DNA of 10,324 nt, from positions 1-10,324 of the forward strand of contig QMOC01000037.1 in NCBI GenBank assembly GCA_003648085.1, read 5' to 3'. Under the pieces are notes generated by a model. It was not told the origin of the DNA and made no database searches. It was given only the letters and a program-made list of their open reading frames with translations. The translations under genes were made by a program, and so were the position numbers. Shown here piece by piece: positions 1 to 5,743 of the stretch; position 1 is the first letter of the stretch; every line of letters begins with the position of its first letter. This DNA comes from Chloroflexota bacterium (GTDB lineage: Bacteria; Chloroflexota; Anaerolineae; B4-G1).

Positions 1-16
1 AATGAGGAGGAAGGCG

Positions 17-571
17 ATGACGGATAGTTTTCGGCTGGTGATGAGTCAAGGCCCTGAACCAGGGCGAACGTTTCCTCTGAACAAAGACTCCATCAGTCTG
101 GGGCGGGACCCGGGCAACGATATTGTGATCGGCAATCCGCAGGTTTCGCGACAGCATGCACGTATCACCCGCCAGGGGGGGCTGATGGTGATTGAGGACC
201 TGGGGAGCACAAACGGTACCTTTGTCAACGGGATGCGCTTGACCGGCCCACACACGCTGGCCAACGGTGACGTGATCGGCCTGGGTGACGCCGTGACGTT
301 GACCTATTATGGAGCAGATATAGATGCGACCGAGACCATCGTCGGGCAACCTACTGCTGTGCCGCCGCCACCGAGTTACACCCCGCCCCCTCCAACCTTC
401 GAGCCTGCACCGCCAGCCGAGGAGGAGGAGAAAAGTAAAACATGGCTGTGGGTTGGGTGCGGGTGTCTGGCAGCGTTGATATTATGCGGGGCGCTGCTCG
501 CACTCGTCTGGTATATGGATGCGAACTATCCGGACATTCTCTACGCTCCGCTGCGCTGGCTGGGCTTTTAA
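17..571 (+). CDS. FHA-domain protein with C-terminal membrane anchor
   Basis: A 184-residue protein. Residues 5-97 form a forkhead-associated domain, a phosphothreonine-binding module. The signature positions are present: GRD at 29-31, SRQH at 44-47, and STNGTFVNG at 64-72, so the usual phosphopeptide-contacting residues R30, S44, H47, N66 and N71 are intact. A flexible Pro-rich and then Glu-rich linker (112-138) leads to one hydrophobic segment at about 143-167 and a short tail. The FHA domain should therefore face the cytoplasm, anchored at its C-terminus. I chose the ATG at 17 because a strong GAGGAGG ribosome site lies 6 bases upstream. The ATG at 2 overlaps that site and has no room for its own. 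FHA proteins usually read Ser/Thr-kinase signals, but no kinase is visible here and the partner is unknown. The gene lies 45 bases before a sugar kinase, so co-transcription is possible. Confidence 0.9.
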   Translation: MTDSFRLVMSQGPEPGRTFPLNKDSISLGRDPGNDIVIGNPQVSRQHARITRQGGLMVIEDLGSTNGTFVNGMRLTGPHTLANGDVIGLGDAVTLTYYGADIDATETIVGQPTAVPPPPSYTPPPPTFEPAPPAEEEEKSKTWLWVGCGCLAALILCGALLALVWYMDANYPDILYAPLRWLGF

Positions 572-616
572 AATGCATCAATCTACGCCGGGCCGAAGAT
601 AAGATTGGAGAATGTT

Positions 617-1588
617 ATGCTTTCCAAACAACCGGTCATCGGCATTGACCTGGGCGGCACTAAAATCAGCACTGCCCTGATAGACAGTGTCGGAAGGATC
701 ATGGCCCGTGACTACCGGGAGACCCAGGCGGCGGAGGGTCAGGAGGCAGTCATCGAACGTATGCTGGACAGTGCTCGCCGGGTGATAGCACAGGCAGAAG
801 TGACTCAAGCACAGGTGGCAGCGGTGGGCATCGGTGCGCCAGGCCCCCTGGACATCGAAGCAGGTGTACTGGTGGCCCCACCTAACCTGCCCGGCTGGGA
901 TCGCGTGCCCCTTAAGCGAATAATTGAGGATGCCCTAGGGATCACGACATTTCTAGAGAACGACGCCAACGCAGCGGCGTTGGGCGAGCATCGCTTCGGT
1001 GCTGGGCGGGGGAGACAACATATGATCTACGTCACAGTTAGCACCGGCATCGGCGGCGGATTGATTCTCGATGGGAAACTGTACCACGGGGCCAGCGGAA
1101 TGGCGGGCGAGATTGGTCATATGACTATCGTGCCCTACGGCCCGCTTTGCGGCTGCGGGAATCGAGGCTGCCTGGAGGCGCTGGCCTCTGGCACAGCCAT
1201 CGCACGCCAGGCACGCGAGCGCGTGGCTCGCGGCGTACCGACGCTGATGGCCGATCTGGCAGCAGGTGACCCGGAACGCATCACGGCCAAACTGGTGGCC
1301 GAGGCTGCCCACCAGGGAGACGCGGAAGCACGGGAAATCCTGGCCGAGGCGATGAACTATCTGGGGATAGGGATGGCCAACCTGGTCAACCTGTTCAACC
1401 CGGAACTCATCGTCATCGGTGGCGGGTTGACGAACATCGGGGAACTGCTCTTCGGGCCGGTGCGACGCGCCATTGACCGACGTGCCTTTCGTGCACAGGC
1501 GCAAACGGTGCAGGTCGTGCAGGCCAAATTGGGTAAAGACGTGGGGGTGTTAGGGGCAGCGGCGGTGGCGCTGGCACATAAACCATAA
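617..1588 (+). CDS. ROK-family sugar kinase, probable glucokinase
   Basis: A 323-residue protein of the ROK family, which phosphorylates glucose or related hexoses with ATP in the cytoplasm. The N-terminal phosphate-binding loop GIDLGGTK is at 9-16. The catalytic aspartate is D116 in ENDANAAALGE, and GIGGG is at 144-148. The ROK signature runs from about 164 to 187, with sugar-contacting E165, H168 and E187. The structural zinc ligands H168, C178, C180 and C185 (CGCGNRGCLE) are all intact, so the enzyme should be active. Length is normal for a ROK kinase and there is no N-terminal helix-turn-helix, so it is a kinase rather than a ROK repressor. I chose the ATG at 617 because GGAG lies 6 bases upstream. 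An upstream in-frame TTG at 605 lacks a ribosome site. Glucokinase is the commonest activity for such proteins. N-acetylglucosamine, N-acetylmannosamine or fructose kinase remain possible, since the sequence alone does not fix the substrate. Confidence 0.92.
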   Translation: MLSKQPVIGIDLGGTKISTALIDSVGRIMARDYRETQAAEGQEAVIERMLDSARRVIAQAEVTQAQVAAVGIGAPGPLDIEAGVLVAPPNLPGWDRVPLKRIIEDALGITTFLENDANAAALGEHRFGAGRGRQHMIYVTVSTGIGGGLILDGKLYHGASGMAGEIGHMTIVPYGPLCGCGNRGCLEALASGTAIARQARERVARGVPTLMADLAAGDPERITAKLVAEAAHQGDAEAREILAEAMNYLGIGMANLVNLFNPELIVIGGGLTNIGELLFGPVRRAIDRRAFRAQAQTVQVVQAKLGKDVGVLGAAAVALAHKP

Positions 1589-1605
1589 CATTACAGGGGT
1601 ATCTA

Positions 1606-2628
1606 ATGCGTAAGGAAGCCTATCTCCTCAAACCGCTTTCGGGCGACGTTGTGCAGTGCCAGGTCTGCGAGCACTTCTGCGCTGTCAAGCCAGGCGAGGC
1701 AGGCAAGTGCGGTGTGCGCCGGAACATTGATGGCACGCTCTACCTGGTTGTCTACGGAGAGGCTATCGCGGTCCACGTAGACCCCATTGAAAAGAAGCCT
1801 CTTTTCCACTTCATGCCCCGTGGCGATATCCTTTCCATCGGTACCTATGGCTGTAACTTTCGCTGTCCCTTCTGTCAGAACTGGCAGATGTCACAGATAC
1901 GCGACTTTGACGATCAGCGCGACTATCTGGGACAACATGCACCGCCTGAGGCGCTTGTCAATACCTGTCTCAGAGACCATATCCCGATGATCGCCTACAC
2001 TTATAACGAGCCCACTGTCTTCTTTGAATACACCTACGACACCGCAAAACTGGCCCACGAGCACGGGATCAAAAACGTCTACGTCTCCAACGGCTATATG
2101 TCACAGGCGGCGCTCGATATGATTGAGCCTTATTTGGACGGCATCAACGTGGACCTGAAAGCGTTCACCGAGGGGTTCTACCGCGAGCAGTGCCAGGCGC
2201 GGTTGGAACCGGTCAAGCGCAACATCGCCCATATCGCCCGCGAGACCAATATTTGGATCGAGGTCACCACGCTGCTGATCCCCGGGCTCAATGACTCCGA
2301 AGAGGAACTGCGAGCGACGGCGGAGTGGCTGGCAGAGGTGGACCCGGAGATGCCCTGGCACATCACTGCCTTTCGCCCCGCTTATCAGATGCTCGACCGA
2401 CCGCCGACTTCTCAGCGCACGCTGGCCCGCGCCTACGAGATCGGCAAACAGGCCGGATTGCACTACGTCTACGTGGGCAACGTGATGGATGCGGATCGGG
2501 AGAGCACGTATTGTCCCCAGTGCGGGCAAAAACTGATCCAGCGCCGCTGGTACAGTGTGAGGGAGTTATGGACCGAACGCGGGATGTGCCCTAAATGCGG
2601 ATATTCGATCGCGGGAGTATGGGCGTAG
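1606..2628 (+). CDS. amrS: AmmeMemoRadiSam system radical SAM enzyme
   Basis: A 340-residue radical SAM protein related to pyruvate-formate-lyase-activating enzymes. The [4Fe-4S] motif CNFRCPFC (C83, C87, C90) is intact and should cleave S-adenosylmethionine to a 5'-deoxyadenosyl radical. Ahead of it is a Cys cluster, C18, C21, C25 and C35, typical of this subfamily. The C-terminus carries two CxxC pairs (C303/C306 and C328/C331) that look like a zinc ribbon or a rubredoxin-like metal site. YTYNEPTVF and the stretch around NVDLKAF fit the radical SAM barrel. The two expected partners, Memo-like and AMMECR1-like proteins, are encoded just downstream at 3016 and 3850. This is the defining genome context of the family and is the main reason for the subfamily name. 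To my knowledge the substrate and reaction are not settled. The start is the ATG 17 bases after the ROK kinase stop, with only a weak ribosome site (AGGGG). Confidence 0.93.
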   Translation: MRKEAYLLKPLSGDVVQCQVCEHFCAVKPGEAGKCGVRRNIDGTLYLVVYGEAIAVHVDPIEKKPLFHFMPRGDILSIGTYGCNFRCPFCQNWQMSQIRDFDDQRDYLGQHAPPEALVNTCLRDHIPMIAYTYNEPTVFFEYTYDTAKLAHEHGIKNVYVSNGYMSQAALDMIEPYLDGINVDLKAFTEGFYREQCQARLEPVKRNIAHIARETNIWIEVTTLLIPGLNDSEEELRATAEWLAEVDPEMPWHITAFRPAYQMLDRPPTSQRTLARAYEIGKQAGLHYVYVGNVMDADRESTYCPQCGQKLIQRRWYSVRELWTERGMCPKCGYSIAGVWA

Positions 2629-2637
2629 AAAATCAGA

Positions 2638-2662
2638 GGTATGCCTGCATTGCAGCGATACC
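2638..2662. other. Imperfect hairpin just after amrS
   Basis: Ten bases after the amrS stop, GGTAT pairs with ATACC and CTGCA pairs with TGCAG, interrupted by a two-base mismatch. This gives a 12-position stem with a very tight loop. No T-run follows, so it is a poor intrinsic terminator. It could protect the 3' end of the transcript or be fortuitous. From here to about 2758 I see nothing else except a 6-base-pair AT-rich inverted repeat at 2684-2700. Confidence 0.3.
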
Positions 2663-2758
2663 ACCCTGGACCGGCACTACTGAAAATCGAACTGCGATTT
2701 AAAGATATTTAGTAACTGCCCAGCCATCCCCAGGCAGAGCGTTGAAACGTATTCTTTA

Positions 2759-2829
2759 GGACGCAGATGAACGCTGATAAACGCTGATTTTTTGATCTTA
2801 TCTGCGAAAATCTGCGCGAATCTGCGTCC
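2759..2829. repeat. 71-base imperfect inverted repeat with 10-base periodicity
   Basis: The ends are a perfect 10-base inverted repeat, GGACGCAGAT at 2759-2768 against ATCTGCGTCC at 2820-2829. Inside, the left half continues with two near-identical 10-base units (AACGCTGATA, AACGCTGATT) and the right half is built of three ATCTGCGNNN units. The two halves pair imperfectly in register around a T-rich centre. This belongs to a type of dispersed intergenic repeat I recognise from many environmental bacterial genomes. It encodes nothing. Whether it is mobile, or a transcript-processing or termination element, cannot be told from one copy. Confidence 0.75.
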
Positions 2830-2871
2830 GATTCTGAGTTCGGCGGGGTGGCTGAGTAGTCACGATATTTA

Positions 2872-2880
2872 TGCTAAAAT
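2872..2880 (+). promoter_or_regulatory. Extended -10 promoter for amrB-amrA
   Basis: TGCTAAAAT fits the extended -10 consensus TGnTATAAT with one mismatch. The -35 position, 17 bases upstream at 2852-2857, is weak (CTGAGT), as is common for extended -10 promoters. Transcription would start near 2887, immediately before the tandem repeat pair, leaving a leader of about 130 bases before the amrB ATG. This is a prediction from sequence only. Confidence 0.45.
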
Positions 2881-2887
2881 CAGTGGG

Positions 2888-2991
2888 ACGTCCGGCTTCA
2901 GCCGGAAAATCACCGCTGAAGCGAGCCCGCCGGAGTGGAACGTCCGGCTTCAGCCGGAAAATCCCCGCTGAAGCGGGGCCTCCGGAAGGGG
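2888..2991. repeat. Tandem pair of 52-base palindromic repeats
   Basis: Two direct copies, 2888-2939 and 2940-2991, match at 45 of 52 positions, with the first 24 bases identical. A third GACGTC follows at 2991-2996, as if a further unit had begun. Each copy contains the near-palindrome CCGGCTTCAGCCGG and a longer inverted repeat, CTTCAGC...GCTGAAG. The second copy also holds a perfect hairpin, CCCCGC-TGAA-GCGGGG (2963-2978), which is decayed in the first. The pair resembles REP-type intergenic repeats. It ends 12 bases before the amrB ribosome site, so it would lie in the mRNA leader if the promoter at 2872-2880 is used. Confidence 0.85.
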
Positions 2992-3015
2992 ACGTCAAGA
3001 TTGAGGAGGTGGGTT

Positions 3016-3819
3016 ATGAGAGGTGAATTACCCATCCGTCGGCCGGCTGTTGCCGGCCAGTTTTACCCTGGCGACGCCGATACGCTGCGCAAGATGATCC
3101 AGGAGTACCTCGACATGGCCACTGTGCCTGAGGACCTGGAACCCGTCCGCGCCATCATCGCACCCCATGCCGGCTACATTTACTCCGGCCCTACTGCCGG
3201 ATATGCCTTCAAAGCGCTGGCCGCGCTGCCCCAGAAGAAGTGGACTGTGTTTCTACTGGGGCCGGCCCACCGTGCCTACTTCCGCGGCGTGGCACTGGGG
3301 GACTACTCCGCTTTTCGCACCCCGCTAGGCGACGCTCCCATTGCCGTTGACCGGGTCGCGGAGATGGTGGCACGTTCGCCGTTCTACACCCACGCCCCGG
3401 AGGCCCACGCGCCTGAGCACTGCCTTGAGGTCGAGGTGCCATTCCTCCAGATGACGCTGCCGGATTTCCGGCTGGTGCCTATGCTGTTCGGCGACGTGGA
3501 CCCACGGGAGGTGGCCGGGGAACTGGCCGATCATATCGGTGAGGACGATCTGATCGTCGTCTCCAGCGATCTGAGCCACTTCTACCCTTATGCTAAGGCC
3601 CGACAATTGGATCACGCCCTGCTGGAGGCGTTGCTGGCCGGCGACGAGATGGGGGTGTTGAGAGGCGAAGCCTGTGGCCGTGCCCCTATAGTGACGCTGA
3701 TGGGGATTGCCCGCCGCAAGGGCTGGAGCCCCCACTTACTGGACTACCGCAATTCTGGCGACACGGCGGGCGACAAATGGCAGGTCGTAGGCTACGCCTC
3801 GGTCGCGTACACGGATTAA
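3016..3819 (+). CDS. amrB: AmmeMemoRadiSam system protein B (Memo-like)
   Basis: A 267-residue protein of the Memo family, which shares its fold with class III extradiol dioxygenases and LigB-like enzymes. The hallmark N-terminus RRPAVAGQFYPGD is at 8-20. The conserved APHAGYIYSGPTAGYAF starts at 49, and GPAH is at 82-85. CGRAPI near the C-terminus places H51, H85 and C220 at the positions corresponding to the metal-binding His, His and Cys of human MEMO1. SSDLSHFYPY is also typical. The candidate active site is therefore complete. The ATG at 3016 is supported by GAGGAGGT at 3003-3010. The frame stays open upstream to a GTG at 2935, but that extension is translated from the repeat pair and is not conserved Memo sequence. 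The next gene, amrA, begins 30 bases downstream. A joint role with the radical SAM enzyme is inferred from the family's strict co-occurrence; the reaction is unknown to me. Confidence 0.94.
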   Translation: MRGELPIRRPAVAGQFYPGDADTLRKMIQEYLDMATVPEDLEPVRAIIAPHAGYIYSGPTAGYAFKALAALPQKKWTVFLLGPAHRAYFRGVALGDYSAFRTPLGDAPIAVDRVAEMVARSPFYTHAPEAHAPEHCLEVEVPFLQMTLPDFRLVPMLFGDVDPREVAGELADHIGEDDLIVVSSDLSHFYPYAKARQLDHALLEALLAGDEMGVLRGEACGRAPIVTLMGIARRKGWSPHLLDYRNSGDTAGDKWQVVGYASVAYTD

Positions 3820-3849
3820 GAACGCCAACGACATAAGGAGGGAACTACG

Positions 3850-4413
3850 ATGCCCCTTTCACCAGAGGATCGTCGCTATCTGCTCCAACTGGCGCGGGAG
3901 ACGATCACACGCACGGCTTATCACCGGGAACTGCCGCCGGTGGACCTGGAGGCAGTCTCGGAGGACCTGCGGCGTGACGGAGCCAGTTTCGTCACGCTGA
4001 CCAAGCACGGCGCGTTGCGGGGCTGCATCGGCTCTTTGGAGCCGCGCCGCCCGTTGGTACTGGACGTGCGCGAAAACGCTGTGGGCGCGGCCTTCCGCGA
4101 CCCCCGCTTCCCCCCCCTGCGTCCAGAGGAGCTAGATGACCTGCACATTGAGATTTCCGTCTTGAGCCTCCCTCAGCCGCTATCTTACGATGGCCCTGAC
4201 GACCTCATCGCCAAGTTGCGCCCAGGCGTGGACGGCGTGGTCATCGAGCGTGGATGGAACCGGGCCACCTTCCTCCCCCAGGTGTGGGAGAAACTACCGG
4301 ACCCACACCAGTTCCTGCAACACCTGTGTCTCAAAGCCCTCCTGCCCGCCGATGCCTACCGCCATTCCGACCTCAAAGTGTACACCTACCAGGTGGAGAA
4401 GTTTGAGGAGTAA
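3850..4413 (+). CDS. amrA: AmmeMemoRadiSam system protein A (AMMECR1 domain)
   Basis: A 187-residue, single-domain AMMECR1 protein of normal length for the family. The family signature LRGCIG is at 56-61, within GALRGCIGSLEPRRPL. Also present are FRDPRFPPL, HIEISVLS, GVDGVVIERG and the conserved ATFLPQVWEKLPDP. C59 of the signature is the only strongly conserved cysteine and may be functional. There is no signal peptide or membrane segment, so the protein should be cytoplasmic. A strong ribosome site (AAGGAGGG) precedes the ATG, and the gene lies 30 bases after amrB, surely in the same transcript. Fusions and neighbourhoods of AMMECR1, Memo and this radical SAM subfamily across bacteria and archaea define the three-part system. 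The molecular activity of AMMECR1 proteins is not known to me. Confidence 0.95.
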   Translation: MPLSPEDRRYLLQLARETITRTAYHRELPPVDLEAVSEDLRRDGASFVTLTKHGALRGCIGSLEPRRPLVLDVRENAVGAAFRDPRFPPLRPEELDDLHIEISVLSLPQPLSYDGPDDLIAKLRPGVDGVVIERGWNRATFLPQVWEKLPDPHQFLQHLCLKALLPADAYRHSDLKVYTYQVEKFEE

Positions 4414-4419
4414 TAGATG

Positions 4420-4440
4420 GAACAAATCGGCAATTTGTTC
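4420..4440. terminator. Short hairpin between convergent genes
   Basis: GAACAAAT at 4420-4427 pairs perfectly with ATTTGTTC at 4433-4440 around a 5-base loop. It is placed exactly between the end of amrA and the end of the oppositely directed lipoprotein gene, where a bidirectional terminator is expected. The stem is AT-rich and no clear T-tract follows, so termination strength is doubtful. Confidence 0.4.
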
Positions 4441-5630
4441 TACGGTTTAACGACAATCTCGATTTCCCGTTCCCCGGCCGGAACGACTTCGAAGAAGGTG
4501 TTGCCGACCTTCAGCGGGATCGGGTTGCCCTTCTCGTCCGTCAGTGTCAGCATGTCCTCCCGTTCCCAGCGCTGCCAGAAAGCATCAATGCGCACTCCAT
4601 CGCGAAAGATGATGGCGCGGTTGGAGTACCAGAGCGCAAACTGGATGGAGAGTGCGCCACTGTGCGGCTCTTCGATGATGTCCGTGTCCCACTGCGGCAC
4701 GTAGAGCACCACCACGTTGGCCGCGCTGAGTTGCCGCCCGTCGAGCGCATCGGTGTGCGGGACTCCATCGGACCAGCGCAGGTAGCGCCCGCCGGCCTCG
4801 TCGTAGCGCCACTCGGCGTCAAGCAGATGCCAGGGGATATAGACGTAGGTGGCGGGCTCCCCTTCGACCGTCGCTTCCTCGGAGAAGACCATTCCCTCCA
4901 GATGCTGCCGTCCGCCGACGCCGTGCTCAGCCGCCCAGGTGCGCACCAGCGCCGGGCTGGTATACATCGTGTGTTCCAGAGGCACGTCACGGCTGAAGTC
5001 GCGGTAGAAAACCGGCTCACCGACGCCTACGCTGGGCGAGGCGACCCGGTCGGGGTAAAGGTCCGAGTTCCTGACCAACTCCAGCACGCCATTGCTGAAG
5101 CCGGAGCAGGCCAGGACCGCCTTGTAGATCGCCGGAATCTCCAGGTCAATCAGGCGACCACTGCGCACCGGCCCCACACGCTCCGGGTCCTTCCCCAGGT
5201 AGACCGCCGTCCAGCGGGTGGCGAACCAGCCTTCGTTGTAGTGCTCGAAGATCAGGTCGGCGCTGTTGATGCCGGCCTGGGGCCACACGTACTGGGGTGG
5301 GTAATTAGAGATCTTGATCGCCACCGGCACCCGATCCAGCAGGCTAGGGTCATCCACCACCTCGCCGGTGAGCGGGTTGACGTTTTCGGGCCACGGCGTG
5401 GGGGTGGGAGTAAGGGTGGGAGTAGGGGTGGAGGCAGGTGTGGGCGTGGAGGTTGGGAGCGGAGTGACCGTTGGCGCAGGGGGCGCAGGGGTGCGGGTCG
5501 GTGTGGGGGTCACAGCCGCCATCCCGCCGCCACAGCCGCCCAGCGCGCCCGAGATGAGTGCCACCGCTGCTAACCCGGCCGTGATCCACGTCAATGTGCG
5601 TAGCCGCCTTCTGTGCTCTCTGTGACGCAT
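4440..5630 (-). CDS. DUF3048 (YerB-like) lipoprotein with Pro/Thr linker
   Basis: A 396-residue secreted lipoprotein. A basic N-terminus and hydrophobic stretch (13-31) end in the lipobox LGGC, with C33 as the lipidated cysteine. A low-complexity Thr-Pro linker (41-79) then spaces the domain from the membrane. The rest matches the DUF3048 family (Bacillus YerB type): NPLTG at 85-89, PVAIKISN at 102-109, PQAGINSADLIFE at 117-129, and the hallmark GPVRSGR at 153-159, followed by two long conserved blocks. The length is usual for the family. The ATG at 5630 is confirmed by an ideal GGAGGTGA ribosome site 6 bases upstream and by a promoter further up. The family's function is unknown; it acts on the outer face of the membrane. 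The gene is monocistronic, convergent with amrA and divergent from the methyltransferase-like gene. Confidence 0.93.
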   Translation of the reverse strand: MRHREHRRRLRTLTWITAGLAAVALISGALGGCGGGMAAVTPTPTRTPAPPAPTVTPLPTSTPTPASTPTPTLTPTPTPWPENVNPLTGEVVDDPSLLDRVPVAIKISNYPPQYVWPQAGINSADLIFEHYNEGWFATRWTAVYLGKDPERVGPVRSGRLIDLEIPAIYKAVLACSGFSNGVLELVRNSDLYPDRVASPSVGVGEPVFYRDFSRDVPLEHTMYTSPALVRTWAAEHGVGGRQHLEGMVFSEEATVEGEPATYVYIPWHLLDAEWRYDEAGGRYLRWSDGVPHTDALDGRQLSAANVVVLYVPQWDTDIIEEPHSGALSIQFALWYSNRAIIFRDGVRIDAFWQRWEREDMLTLTDEKGNPIPLKVGNTFFEVVPAGEREIEIVVKP

Positions 5631-5669
5631 ATTGCCTCACCTCCGCGTGGGTTTGCCAAGACGTGGTGC

Positions 5670-5697
5670 ATTATAGCATAAGCGGAATCTCCAGCAA
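5670..5697 (-). promoter_or_regulatory. Sigma-70 promoter of the DUF3048 lipoprotein gene
   Basis: On the minus strand, a perfect -10 box TATAAT (5675-5670) follows TTGCTG (5697-5692) with a 16-base spacer. The predicted start near 5663 gives a leader of about 33 bases that carries the GGAGGTGA ribosome site (5644-5637). The agreement of promoter, ribosome site and ATG supports the gene start. Confidence 0.65.
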
Positions 5698-5725
5698 CTC
5701 ATAACTTTTCGTCTCCCCCTTGTGG

Positions 5726-5734
5726 TGGTATACT
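5726..5734 (+). promoter_or_regulatory. Extended -10 promoter of the methyltransferase-like gene
   Basis: TGGTATACT matches the extended -10 form TGnTATAAT with one mismatch. No good -35 box is seen around 5706-5711. Transcription would start near 5741, only about three bases before the GTG at 5744, which points to a leaderless mRNA. It is divergent from the lipoprotein promoter about 30 bases away. Confidence 0.5.
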
Positions 5735-5743
5735 ACGAACACC

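Noticed and set aside
953..1504. 183-codon minus-strand frame inside the ROK kinase gene
   Set aside because: Antisense shadow of a gene with intact catalytic motifs; no domain or ribosome site.
2888..2991. CRISPR-like repeat pair
   Set aside because: The two copies abut directly with no unique spacer, contain internal palindromes, and have no cas gene nearby.
2798..2998. Minus-strand reading frame of 66 codons across the repeat region
   Set aside because: It is wholly made of the two repeat types. Peptides of this kind arise wherever these repeats occur, and there is no ribosome site or conserved domain.
2935..3015. 27-codon N-terminal extension of amrB from a GTG at 2935
   Set aside because: It is translated from the second repeat copy, lacks a ribosome site, and precedes the conserved Memo N-terminus. 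The ATG at 3016 has an ideal ribosome site.
4662..5573. 303-codon plus-strand frame opposite the DUF3048 gene
   Set aside because: The opposite strand has clear family motifs, lipobox, ribosome site and promoter. The plus-strand frame has low-complexity Gly/Val/Arg content from the Thr-Pro codons and no start signals.
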